Source of the DNA: Saprospiraceae bacterium
GTDB lineage: Bacteria; Bacteroidota; Bacteroidia; Chitinophagales; Saprospiraceae
Assembly (NCBI GenBank): GCA_022841745.1
Contig: JALHQW010000014.1
Span: forward strand, 95,184-159,183
Reading direction: 5' to 3'
DNA: 64,000 bases
A program made the translations under genes and the position numbers. This document shows, piece by piece, positions 29,820 through 37,399 of the stretch; the first letter of the stretch is position 1; each line of letters begins with the position of its first letter. Under the pieces are notes generated by a model. That model searched no databases. It was not told where the DNA came from and saw only the letters and a list, made by a program, of their open reading frames with translations.

Positions 29820-30685
29820 ATTCGATGCCCAGTCAAAATACCGCCTTCCAAAACGAAGGCCCAACCGTTGGCAACACGCAGTTTACAGTCGGGTTTTAAT
29901 TCAAAAGGCAATATAAATGACCGCTCCAGCAGTGCTGTCAGGTGAAACGACCAAAGCTGTCCGTCCTTCACATAAACCAATTGGTCATCCATGACCTGAA
30001 ACTCCGACAAGCCCAGCAATGAAAGGGATTTCCGGTACTGTCCGAAGATATCGAAAACCAGTACCCCCACTGCTGGGTCGTTTACGAAAACGGTCTGCTC
30101 CCGTTCCAAAAGGAAATTTGGGTGCAGCGACCGCCCGATTGAGAGGCTCAAGTCATTGCCCTGTACCACTACCGTGCCATCGGCCTTTATTTTTTTTAAT
30201 AAAAAACTGGCCTCGTCATAAACCCATAGTGCACCGTCGCTCGCCATGCCCACGGCGTCGGCCCGTTGGAAGCCCATTTGCATCAGGTTGAACTGGCCGC
30301 TAATGTTCAACGTGCGGTCAAGCGTTAGCACGGTTTGGTGCTGCGCAAAAAACAACAACAAATGAAATGGGTTCGTGGCATCGAGCAAGGTGGCCTCACC
30401 GAGCGTTCGGTTGGGGTATCGGAACTGCTCTTGGCCATCGGGCGTGTACTTAACTACTTGATTATTAGCTGTTATGGTGTAAACATTGCCGAGGTTGTCG
30501 GTGGTGAAGTTCTTGGTTTTTTCGGGGAAAACGAGGGGAGTTTGGGCAAGGCAGTCATGGGTTTTTCCGAAGAAAACAACAAGAAAAAGCAGCAAGTGGA
30601 GGTGGCCGAGCCAATGAGGTGGCACCTCAAAATGGCGCTTCTGTGCGAGCAAATTTGTACTGGCCGTGCCGCCATTTTGAGGCAT
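29816..30685 (-). CDS. Secreted hypothetical protein, possible beta-propeller
   Basis: About 289 residues from ATG 30685, or about 269 from a GTG at 30625. A hydrophobic signal segment (LGHLHLLLFLVVFFG...CLAQ) precedes a body with strands such as TTDNLGNVYTITANNQVVKY, LALTLDRTL-like and GMASDGALWVYDEAS, resembling NHL or 6-bladed propeller proteins common in Bacteroidota. The first 20 residues from the ATG are encoded by a palindromic element, so the GTG start just before the signal segment is attractive. No T9SS domain is present. It lies 25 bases downstream of lpxH and is probably co-transcribed with it. Specific function unknown. Confidence 0.7.
   Translation of the reverse strand: MPQNGGTASTNLLAQKRHFEVPPHWLGHLHLLLFLVVFFGKTHDCLAQTPLVFPEKTKNFTTDNLGNVYTITANNQVVKYTPDGQEQFRYPNRTLGEATLLDATNPFHLLLFFAQHQTVLTLDRTLNISGQFNLMQMGFQRADAVGMASDGALWVYDEASFLLKKIKADGTVVVQGNDLSLSIGRSLHPNFLLEREQTVFVNDPAVGVLVFDIFGQYRKSLSLLGLSEFQVMDDQLVYVKDGQLWSFHLTALLERSFILPFELKPDCKLRVANGWAFVLEGGILTGHRI
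30616..30682. repeat. Palindromic element at the start of the 29816 gene
   Basis: CCTCAAAATGGCG (30625-30637) and its exact complement CGCCATTTTGAGG (30670-30682) flank a 32-base loop; GAGGTG-G-CACCTC (30616-30628) forms a second overlapping palindrome. The unit lies between lpxH and the signal-peptide code of the next gene and looks like a small inserted inverted-repeat element. Confidence 0.55.
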
Positions 30686-30710
30686 CGCCTCATCGGATGC
30701 ACTTGGCAGG

Positions 30711-31475
30711 CTATTTCCCAAAAACTTTCCCATTGTCATTTTCAAAAAAGCGGAGTTGGAGGTCTTGCCCGTCGAATACGGCGTACGACTGGAAAGAGAG
30801 CCAATCGCCCAGGTTCACATAACGGCTGCGGCCATTTTTAAGTGTGTAGTCAATGGGCAGGTGCCGGTGGCCGAACAGAAAATAGTCCACATCGGGCACT
30901 TGGTCGAGGTAGTCGTTGCAAAAGCCCACGAGCCGCTCCTTGTCCTCGCCGTTGAAACTGGGTGCGCTGGGGTTGGCCTTTCGGCTGGTGCCGCTGAAGG
31001 TGGTCATCATCCAAAGCCCGCCGTTGGGGTGCAGCCGCTCAAAGAGCCATTGGCAGGTTCGGTTGGAGAACACAGCCTTGATGAACTTATAGCCATAGTC
31101 GCCCTTGCCCAGCCCGTCGCCGTGGCCGATATAGAATTTTTTTCCCGAAAACTCCCGGGTTATCGGCTCCCGGTAGGTCGGCATGCCCAGTTCTTCCTCG
31201 AAGTAGCGGAAGACCCACATGTCATGGTTGCCCGTGAAGAAATAGATGGGCAGCCCCTGTTCCCGCAGGTCGGCGAGGCGGCCAAGCAGGCGCAGGTAGC
31301 CCTTTGGCACCACTTTTTTGTACTCAAACCAATAGTCGAACACGTCGCCGACAAGGTAGAGTGCCTCGGCGTCGGGGGCGATGCTGTCGAGCCAGCGCAC
31401 GATGAGGCGCTCCCGTTCCCGGCTCGTCAGCTTGCCGTTGGTGCCGAGGTGGAAGTCGGAGGCGAAATATATCAT
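30711..31475 (-). CDS. lpxH: UDP-2,3-diacylglucosamine diphosphatase
   Basis: 254-residue metallophosphoesterase of the lipid A pathway, which cleaves UDP-2,3-diacylglucosamine to lipid X and UMP. Metal-binding motifs in order: ASDFHLG (residues 5-11), LVGDVFDYWFEY, FFTGNHDMW, IGHGDGLGKGDYGYK and FGHRHLP. ATG 31475 (MIYFASDFHLG) is the proper start; the upstream in-frame extension only translates a word-repeat island. It is followed by the propeller-like gene at 29816. Presence agrees with a Gram-negative outer membrane. Confidence 0.93.
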   Translation of the reverse strand: MIYFASDFHLGTNGKLTSRERERLIVRWLDSIAPDAEALYLVGDVFDYWFEYKKVVPKGYLRLLGRLADLREQGLPIYFFTGNHDMWVFRYFEEELGMPTYREPITREFSGKKFYIGHGDGLGKGDYGYKFIKAVFSNRTCQWLFERLHPNGGLWMMTTFSGTSRKANPSAPSFNGEDKERLVGFCNDYLDQVPDVDYFLFGHRHLPIDYTLKNGRSRYVNLGDWLSFQSYAVFDGQDLQLRFFENDNGKVFGK

Positions 31476-31476
31476 G

Positions 31477-31560
31477 AAGGATTGAAGGATTGAAGGATTG
31501 AAGGATTGAAGGACGGGAGGCGCACATTCAATCCTCCAATCCTTCAATCCTTCAATCCTT
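31477..31560. repeat. Foldback word-repeat island, AAGGATTG family
   Basis: Four tandem AAGGATTG units (31477-31513), a 13-base GC-rich spacer, then the inverse words (TTCAATCCTCCAATCCTTC and following, 31527-31560). The transcript from 3-hydroxyanthranilate dioxygenase to lpxH would form a long hairpin. The right arm supplies the last two sense codons and the stop of the dioxygenase gene. Confidence 0.85.
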
Positions 31561-32064
31561 ACTCATGACCGTTCCACAATGCTTGCAAGTCCGCAGCTCC
31601 TCGTTGCCCATGAACTCGGCGATGGCGGCCTTGATTTGGGTGCCGATGTCCTTGAGTGGGAAGCCAGCCTCGTGGAGCTTGTTGTTGCAATTTTCGCAGA
31701 ACCACATCAGCTTGTCAATCTCGCCGGGGTTACGGTAGCGCTCAATGACGATGCCGACGGTATTGGCGGGCCGCTGTGGGGAGTGCGGGATGCGGGGCGG
31801 CAGCAGGAACATCTCACCTTCTTTGATATGGATAGTCTCCGGTGTGCCGTCCTCGTTGATGATTTTCACGGAGATGTCGCCCTGAAGTTGGTAGAAAAGC
31901 TCCTCGCCGTCTTCCCAATGGTAGTCCTTGCGGCCATTGGGGCCACCGACCATCATCACGATATAGTCGTCGTTGTCGAGGTAAATCTGCTTGTTGCCTA
32001 CTGGCGGCTGGAGCAGGTGGCGGTTTTCCTCCGCCCACTTCATTACGTTGAAAGGTTTTTGCAT
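31552..32064 (-). CDS. nbaC: 3-hydroxyanthranilate 3,4-dioxygenase
   Basis: 170-residue cupin dioxygenase that opens the ring of 3-hydroxyanthranilate in the kynurenine/quinolinate route. It starts MQKPFNVMKWAEENRHLL. Iron ligands are His and Glu in DYHWEDGEELFYQLQG and His in RIPHSPQRP. The C-terminal CENCNN and CKHCG pairs form the rubredoxin-like iron site of the bacterial enzymes. ATG 32064 is correct; upstream codons translate a heptamer repeat. No other kynurenine genes are in the window, and downstream lpxH is unrelated, so the operon is a mixed one. Confidence 0.93.
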   Translation of the reverse strand: MQKPFNVMKWAEENRHLLQPPVGNKQIYLDNDDYIVMMVGGPNGRKDYHWEDGEELFYQLQGDISVKIINEDGTPETIHIKEGEMFLLPPRIPHSPQRPANTVGIVIERYRNPGEIDKLMWFCENCNNKLHEAGFPLKDIGTQIKAAIAEFMGNEELRTCKHCGTVMSKD

Positions 32065-32103
32065 GATTTCGGATTTCGGATTTCGGATTTCGGATTTCGG
32101 ATT
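32065..32103. repeat. GATTTCG heptamer tandem repeat
   Basis: Five perfect copies of the 7-mer GATTTCG plus a partial sixth abut the start codon of the dioxygenase gene. Because it lies in the leader on the minus strand, copy number would change the distance between promoter and start. Confidence 0.92.
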
Positions 32104-32252
32104 GGAACCCAAGCCAAAATTCAAAATCCTGCATTTCTTGACTTACTTTCGCCCGTTGTTTTCACCAAAAGGCGGCGCATTTGCAAAGGGCAAATGAACG
32201 CATTTTTTTCAATCAAATAAAAGGTCAAGTTTGTGGGATTCAACGGTGCCCC

Positions 32253-32309
32253 CACTTTTTACTTTGTCCATTTTACTTTTTCCTTTGTCCTTTATACTTT
32301 TTACTTGTT
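32253..32309 (+). repeat. TTTTACTTT word-repeat island before the SDR gene
   Basis: Words of the form TTTTACTTT and CCTTTGTCC alternate four times just upstream of the ATG at 32316. The same words occur before bshA (27643) and, inverted, before mtaB (61564). Confidence 0.6.
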
Positions 32310-32315
32310 CCAAAA

Positions 32316-33101
32316 ATGAACTTAAACCTAACCGGATACAACGCCCTCGTGGGCGGCAGCAGCAAGGGCATCGGGCGGGCAGTGGCCGTGGAATTGGCTT
32401 TGCTGGGCGCAAATGTGACGCTCATGGCCCGCAGTGCCGAGCGGCTTTCCGAGGCATTGGCGGGGCTAGATACCAGCAAGGGCCAGCAGCACGATTTTCT
32501 CGTGGCCGATTTTGCTGATGTTGAGGATTTACATAAAAAAGTCCATGGCCTCGTGTCGGGCAGGCTCATCCACATCCTCGTCAACAACACGGGCGGCCCA
32601 CCCGGCGGCCCGGCCAGCACGGCGCAGGTCGGTGAGTTTTTGCAGGCATTCAACAACCACCTCATCGGCAACCATACGCTGATGCAATTGGTTCTGCCGG
32701 GGATGAAGGAGGCTGGCTTTGGCCGCATCATCAACATCATCAGCACCTCTGTGAAGCAACCCATTGAGGGGCTTGGTGTGTCGAACACTATCCGGGGAGC
32801 TGTGGCCAATTGGGCGAAAACGCTGGCCACGGAGCTTGGCCCGCACGGCATCACCGTGAATAACGTGCTGCCCGGTGCCACCATGACCGGCCGTTTGGAA
32901 GAAATAGCCAATGCCAACGCCGCCAAGTCCGGCAGCACGGCAGACGCTGTTTTCGAGCATTGGCAAAAGGAAGTCCCGCTGCGCCGCATCGCTGATCCCA
33001 GCGAGGTGGCCGCTGCGGTGGCGTTTCTGGCATCGCCCGCTGCATCCTACATTTCTGGCATCAATTTGCCGGTGGACGGGGGGAGGACGAAGAGTCTTTA
33101 G
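32316..33101 (+). CDS. SDR-family oxidoreductase
   Basis: 261-residue short-chain dehydrogenase/reductase. It has the cofactor loop GGSSKGIGRAVAVELA (residues 9-24), the NNTGGPPGGPA segment where NNAG is usual, a Ser in IISTSVKQP, and the C-terminal INLPVDGGRTKSL. The normal YxxxK is changed: the segment after the Ser reads GLGVSNTIRGAVANWAKTLA, so the catalytic Tyr and Lys are replaced by Asn and Arg. Such divergent SDRs form a real subgroup, so the protein may be a non-canonical reductase or a binding protein. ATG 32316 follows a repeat island. Substrate unknown. Confidence 0.85.
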   Translation: MNLNLTGYNALVGGSSKGIGRAVAVELALLGANVTLMARSAERLSEALAGLDTSKGQQHDFLVADFADVEDLHKKVHGLVSGRLIHILVNNTGGPPGGPASTAQVGEFLQAFNNHLIGNHTLMQLVLPGMKEAGFGRIINIISTSVKQPIEGLGVSNTIRGAVANWAKTLATELGPHGITVNNVLPGATMTGRLEEIANANAAKSGSTADAVFEHWQKEVPLRRIADPSEVAAAVAFLASPAASYISGINLPVDGGRTKSL

Positions 33102-33106
33102 TTCGT

Positions 33107-33226
33107 CAGTTGGCAGTTGGCAGTCAGTTAGCAGTTGTTCAGTCTTTTAGCCGTTGGCTGCCTTCGGACTAATAGACTAAATTACTTCGAGACTGACTGC
33201 CAACTGCCAACTGACTAACTGCCAAC
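33107..33226. repeat. Foldback word-repeat island, TTGGCAGT family with conserved core
   Basis: Left arm CAGTTGGCAGTTGGCAGTCA and following (33107-33137), centre with GCCGTTGGCTGCCTTCG GACTAAT (about 33150-33172), right arm GACTGACTGCCAACTGCCAA and following (33191-33226). The centre is also found, with few changes, in the island at 62465-62655. It fills the whole spacer between the SDR gene and the next start. Confidence 0.85.
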
Positions 33227-33233
33227 TTAAAGA

Positions 33234-34154
33234 ATGAATCCAGAAGAATTCCGCCTTTTTTACAACCAGACCATCCACCCAGAGCTGATGCGGTTGGACA
33301 AGCAGCGGCTGCGCATGTTGCGGCTTGTCAGTTTTTCGGCCATACTGATGCTGGGCGTGGGGGGGCTGGTGTTTGCATTGTCGGAGTTCTTGTTTGCTGC
33401 GCTGGCATGCCTTCCGTTCATGGGCTATATCGCCATGGTGGCTACCAGGATTCGGCGCTTCACCGACGATTTCAAGCCAAGGGTGGTGCGGTTGGTGCTG
33501 GACTTCATTGACGATGGGCCGCTCTTCGGCGATTTGAAATATGACGCAAAGCGGAAGATTCCCTTCGAAAAATTCATGAAAAGCCATTTGTTCATCACCA
33601 GGCCTGCGGTGTACGATGGCGAGGATTTCATCGAGGGGCGCATCGGCGATGTAGAGTTTGAGATGAGTGAACTGAAAGTGGAAGAGTTTTCGAGGGTGCG
33701 GCAGCGGCTCGACTCAGTGTTCAGGGGCGTTTTCCTTCGGGCAAAATTCAAGCATCCTTTGAAAGGCTCGGTACTGGTGGTGCCGAGGGCAAAACTGCCT
33801 TATCTTTCAGAGACTTTGAAGGTTTTTGTGCGCCACGGTGGCCAACTCATGGACAATTTTATCAAGAACCCAACATTCCGAGCAATGTACATCACTTATG
33901 CCCACCGCAACACAAAGGTAACCGACCTGGTCACGGAAGAATTGATGTCCTTCATTCTCAACTATCGCAAGAACAAGGGCGAAGTTTGCCTGTCCATCAG
34001 CGGCGAGAACTGCTATATGGGCATCTGGAACGAAAAAGACATCTTGGAACCCAACATCTTACAATCAAATGTGAGCTTTGAACTCGTGCGGGAGTTCTAT
34101 GATGATATTTACATGGCCCTCTACGTTGTCCAAGCTTTGGACAGGGCGCATTGA
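33234..34154 (+). CDS. DUF3137-like membrane protein
   Basis: 306-residue protein of unknown function. After a short N-terminal helix (NPEEFRLFYNQTIHPELMRL) it has two hydrophobic segments at about residues 30-65 (LVSFSAILMLGVGGLVFAL, FLFAALACLPFMGYIAMVA), followed by a soluble domain of about 240 residues. The segments DGEDFIEGRIGDVEFEMSEL, VFRGVFLRAKF and the repeated FxGxF pattern match the DUF3137 family. It starts right after a repeat island. Cellular role is not known; it probably sits in the inner membrane with a cytosolic C-terminal domain. Confidence 0.75.
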   Translation: MNPEEFRLFYNQTIHPELMRLDKQRLRMLRLVSFSAILMLGVGGLVFALSEFLFAALACLPFMGYIAMVATRIRRFTDDFKPRVVRLVLDFIDDGPLFGDLKYDAKRKIPFEKFMKSHLFITRPAVYDGEDFIEGRIGDVEFEMSELKVEEFSRVRQRLDSVFRGVFLRAKFKHPLKGSVLVVPRAKLPYLSETLKVFVRHGGQLMDNFIKNPTFRAMYITYAHRNTKVTDLVTEELMSFILNYRKNKGEVCLSISGENCYMGIWNEKDILEPNILQSNVSFELVREFYDDIYMALYVVQALDRAH

Positions 34155-34395
34155 AATTGGCAGCAGCCCCCTAATCCTTGTAATCCTCCGAATCGTTTTC
34201 AGAAATCACCAAGGGAATGCGCTCCAAGCAATTTTTTCGTGTGCTATTTTTTTTGATATTTGCGCCCCATTCAACCCGCCAGAATCAGCAGGAATTAACG
34301 CCCAATGCTATAATTTGTGAGGGTTCGGAGTGCTTTGGGAGGAATTGAAAAATTTCCCCATAAGCATCCAAATGCGAAATTGTTGCAGCTTATAA

Positions 34396-35496
34396 ATGGA
34401 CTCAATGCTTACCAAATATGCCCAATTGCTCGTCCGGTACTGCCTCAGTATCAAGGAGGGAGAGCGGCTATTTATCAGCACCACCACCTTGGCCGAGCCG
34501 CTGGTGCGGGAGGTCTGGCGGGAGGCGCTACGGGCCGGGGCCATCGTGGAAGTGGACATGGCCTTCCGGGAAAAGGCCCGAATCCTTTACGCAGAGGGAA
34601 GCGAAGCTCAACTCCGCCACATTTCGCCCACCTACCGCCAAGCAATGGAGGAGTTCGACTGCTACCTGAACATCATGGCGCCGTTCAACCTGCGGGAAGA
34701 CCAAAGCGTTGACCCCAAGCGGACGGCCATCCGGCGGGAGGCTACCAAGGATTTGAACAAGGTCTATTTTGAGCGCACGGCCACTCGCTCCCTCAAGCGC
34801 AACCTTTGCCAGTACCCGACGTTAGCCAATGCACAGGAAGCGGGCATGTCGCTGGAGGAATACGAGCAGTTCGTGTTCAACGCCTGCCGCCTCTATGAAG
34901 ACGACCCTGCCGCCGCTTGGCTGGAGGTGCGCCGCTCGCAGCAGCATATCGTTGATTTTTTGAACCAAAAAGAGACCGTGCGCTACGTGGGCGACGGCAT
35001 TGACATACAGTTCTCGACCAAGGGCCGTACTTGGATAAACTCCGACGGCCAGACGAACATGCCCAGCGGGGAGGTTTATACCTCGCCCGTGGAGGACAGC
35101 GTGCAAGGCATCATCCATTTCAACTACCCCATCGTGATAGCGGGCAGCATGGTGGAGGGCGTGACACTTTGGGTGGAAAACGGACGGGTGGAGAAGTGGG
35201 AAGCCAAGCAAGGCAAGGCGCTTTTGGACGATGCGTTCCAGAACGTGGCCGGGGCAAGGCATTTTGGTGAGGCGGCAATTGGAACAAACTACAAGATTGA
35301 CCGTTTTACTAAGAACATCCTGTTCGACGAGAAAATCGGCGGGACTGTACACATAGCCATCGGGCAATCATACCTACAGACGGGCGGCAAAAACCAATCG
35401 TCCATCCATTGGGATATGATTGCGGATATGAAGAACGGTGGTCAGATTTTCGCCGACGGCGAAAAGATTTACGAGGGGGGGAAGTTCCTTTTGTAG
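34396..35496 (+). CDS. M29-family aminopeptidase
   Basis: 366-residue metallo-aminopeptidase of the thermophilic M29 (AmpS/aminopeptidase T) family, releasing N-terminal residues from peptides in the cytosol. Metal-binding residues fall in MPSGEVYTSPVEDSVQG (first Glu), HFGEAAIGTN (Glu), and GTVHIAIGQSY ... SSIHWDMI (His, His and Asp). The N-terminal half (LTKYAQLLVRYCLSIKEGER) is also typical. The start at 34396 or the next Met at 34405 are equally possible. It is flanked by unrelated genes. A TATTTG sequence near 34257 may be its promoter, but the match is imperfect. Confidence 0.92.
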   Translation: MDSMLTKYAQLLVRYCLSIKEGERLFISTTTLAEPLVREVWREALRAGAIVEVDMAFREKARILYAEGSEAQLRHISPTYRQAMEEFDCYLNIMAPFNLREDQSVDPKRTAIRREATKDLNKVYFERTATRSLKRNLCQYPTLANAQEAGMSLEEYEQFVFNACRLYEDDPAAAWLEVRRSQQHIVDFLNQKETVRYVGDGIDIQFSTKGRTWINSDGQTNMPSGEVYTSPVEDSVQGIIHFNYPIVIAGSMVEGVTLWVENGRVEKWEAKQGKALLDDAFQNVAGARHFGEAAIGTNYKIDRFTKNILFDEKIGGTVHIAIGQSYLQTGGKNQSSIHWDMIADMKNGGQIFADGEKIYEGGKFLL

Positions 35497-35558
35497 ATTT
35501 TTGATTGGAAAAACGTGCAAAAAATCAGCTCAATAAATTTTGTAATACAAAAAAAGGC

Positions 35559-35586
35559 TTGCTTCTTTGCATTTTTCATAAATTTG
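35559..35586 (+). promoter_or_regulatory. Promoter of the gene at 35659
   Basis: TTG (35559-35561), 17-base spacer, TAAATTTG (35579-35586): an exact Bacteroidota promoter pattern. The start codon lies about 72 bases beyond. Confidence 0.6.
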
Positions 35587-35658
35587 GCCTTTGATTTAGA
35601 AAAACCAAACCATTTAAACTAATTCTAAAACCTTTTTCCCAAAACAACACTATCAAAC

Positions 35659-36399
35659 GTGGATAACAACATTGCATTTCTGGAGCTAAAGTATGGCAAC
35701 ATCTACGGAGGATTCCCCAACTTCTTTGTTATTGCCGAGGTCGCACTTCTTGTATTTGAAGGCCGCACTAAAAAAATCTTCCTCGACACTTGGGTGAACA
35801 ATGCCGATGTGGACTATGTGAGCGTCTATTCCAAGACCAACGAATTGGGTCACACCATTGGGCGCAACAAGGTCGTAATTAATATGCGTACGGGGCGCAC
35901 GAGGCCGTTCCTCGAAGAGTTCCATGTGGACAAGCGGGCGCTGCAGTTTTCCTTCAAGCAACTGCGTCCGGTACATAGCCGGGTGAAGAAGTTCATGTTC
36001 GACTCCATGCGCAAGTACAATATTGACACCATCCTCACTTTCGATGGTCGTCGTGACGTGTTCCTCTGCGAGCGTGCCGGTGTGCGCTTTGGTCGCATCG
36101 AAATCGTTGACCTCCAGAAGGAACTCAACAAGGAGACAGATTACCTGTTCTCCTTGAACAAACTTGCCGTCATCACGGGCTTCGACATGGACGGTTCTTA
36201 CCTGCGCTCCAACAACTTGGAGTACTGGTTGCACCCCATCGCCGCCAAGCAGCTTCATCCAAAGTCTGCTGCATGGGACGCCGCCCGTCTGCTGATGATC
36301 CACAATGAATTCTACGAGCACCGCCCCGACTTCCTCGTGCGGGCACAGAAACTGCTCGACAAGATTCAGTCCTTGAAAGATGTGGAAGAAGGGGAATAA
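35659..36399 (+). CDS. Probable degenerate DEDDh exonuclease-fold protein
   Basis: 246-residue protein from a GTG start. I recognise no named family, but its order of elements follows DnaQ-like exonucleases: a first strand FLELKYG (FLELxx in place of DxE), VIAEVALLVFEG, then ILTFDGRRDVFLCERAGVRF like the Exo II NAxFDxxFL segment, IVDLQKEL, a helix SLNKLAVITGF, and KSAAWDAARLLMI in place of HxAxxDA. The first Asp and the Exo III His are replaced (by Leu/Glu and Lys), so nuclease activity is doubtful. A good promoter lies at 35559 and a terminator at 36426, so it is a single-gene unit. The fold assignment is inference. Confidence 0.6.
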   Translation: MDNNIAFLELKYGNIYGGFPNFFVIAEVALLVFEGRTKKIFLDTWVNNADVDYVSVYSKTNELGHTIGRNKVVINMRTGRTRPFLEEFHVDKRALQFSFKQLRPVHSRVKKFMFDSMRKYNIDTILTFDGRRDVFLCERAGVRFGRIEIVDLQKELNKETDYLFSLNKLAVITGFDMDGSYLRSNNLEYWLHPIAAKQLHPKSAAWDAARLLMIHNEFYEHRPDFLVRAQKLLDKIQSLKDVEEGE

Positions 36400-36425
36400 G
36401 TGAATCCTGTTCTTTTCAACCATAA

Positions 36426-36470
36426 AAAGAGGCCGAACCAGTTAGCACTGCGTTCGGCCTCTTTGTTTTT
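36426..36470 (+). terminator. Bidirectional terminator
   Basis: Perfect 13-bp stem AAAGAGGCCGAAC / GTTCGGCCTCTTT around a 13-base loop, followed by GTTTTT on the plus strand and by A/T-rich sequence on the minus strand. It separates the convergent genes at 35659 and 36501. Confidence 0.88.
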
Positions 36471-36500
36471 GCACCTTATTGGTGCCTATCGGATAGGCGA

Positions 36501-37088
36501 TTAATCTGCAGGTTCAGACAGCCATGAATCCTTGCCCCACGACCAGCCGAACCGCAGCGATAGCTGGGCAAATGGTGATGAAACATCTTTGTCATTCGGC
36601 GCTGGAATACTGGTATTGGAAACGAACCGATAACCGCCCTCAAAGCCAAGGCGGAACCAACGGAACACGTTCACCTCGAAACCGCCTGAAGGCTGCACCA
36701 CAAAAATAGTATCATCGTAGCCGTCCTTGAACTTGAGCTTGCCACTACCCATCAGGAAGCTAACCCTTGGGTGGATGACTTTATGGGGCTGGTATGCAAA
36801 GCCGAGCAGCAGGCCCCGGTAGTCCAAGTCGAATTGGCCGGTAACGTCGGTGGACTCCTTGCTGTCAATTCCCCCAAAGCCGATGGTTAATACCTTGTTG
36901 AACTCCGCCCCGAAGAAACCGCCCGCCATGCCGTGGTTATTGCCGCCGAAGCTCAGGCCGATATTGCTACCGCCCCAAATACCGCTCAGGCGCAGCCCCG
37001 TGCGCCCCATGAGGGTCTCGTCTTTCTGTGAATAAAGATTGGCAGCCAGTGCCACGAACGCCAAAAAGGCAAAAAATTGTTTTTTCAT
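36501..37088 (-). CDS. Outer-membrane beta-barrel-like protein
   Basis: 195-residue exported protein. ATG 37088 begins a signal peptide (MKKQFFAFLAFVALAANLYS). The mature part is a series of short amphipathic strands with many Gly and aromatic residues (LRLSGIWGGSNIGLSFGG, RGLLLGFAYQPH, RVSFLMGSGKLKF, WFRLGFEGGYRFV, FAQLSLRFGWSWG), as in 8-stranded OmpA/OmpW-like barrels. The final strand does not end the chain; GKDSWLSEPAD follows it. No specific ligand can be proposed. It ends at the bidirectional terminator. Confidence 0.7.
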   Translation of the reverse strand: MKKQFFAFLAFVALAANLYSQKDETLMGRTGLRLSGIWGGSNIGLSFGGNNHGMAGGFFGAEFNKVLTIGFGGIDSKESTDVTGQFDLDYRGLLLGFAYQPHKVIHPRVSFLMGSGKLKFKDGYDDTIFVVQPSGGFEVNVFRWFRLGFEGGYRFVSNTSIPAPNDKDVSSPFAQLSLRFGWSWGKDSWLSEPAD

Positions 37089-37338
37089 AACAGTCAGGTT
37101 TTGATTCAAACTGCCAATATACGGCGATGGAAGCGAGGTAGGCAAGCAGCATATCCCCTGCTTCGACCAAAGCCAAGATTCTTGGGAAGTACGAAAGGCG
37201 AATCAGCACCCTAACTGTTTTTACAAGAATCTGACAAACCAAAATAGGGGGCACTTGTTCGTAAACTTGTCATTAGTACACATCCGAGAATAACCCATTG
37301 CTTAAAAAGCTATGATTTTAGTTGGTGAAAAATGTGTG

Positions 37339-37373
37339 GCTCCGGCAGGCTCTGTGCTTGACCGGGGCTTTTT
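37339..37373 (+). terminator. Plus-strand terminator-like hairpin with no upstream gene
   Basis: GCTCCGG / CCGGGGC (one G-T pair) with a 16-base loop, followed by five T residues on the plus strand. No plus-strand gene precedes it after 36399, so it either ends a small RNA or serves loosely for the minus-strand MFS gene. The ~310-base spacer 37089-37399 holds nothing else I can identify. Confidence 0.5.
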
Positions 37374-37399
37374 AATTTGTCAATGCAGAACAGCCTGAC

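Noticed and set aside
31477..31560. CRISPR array
   Set aside because: Words are 8 bases, contiguous and followed by inverse copies; there are no 30-40-base unique spacers and no cas genes.
32316..33101. Assignment as 3-oxoacyl-ACP reductase FabG
   Set aside because: The catalytic YxxxK is replaced by NxxxR-like residues and NNAG by NNTGG, so a specific FabG call is not justified.
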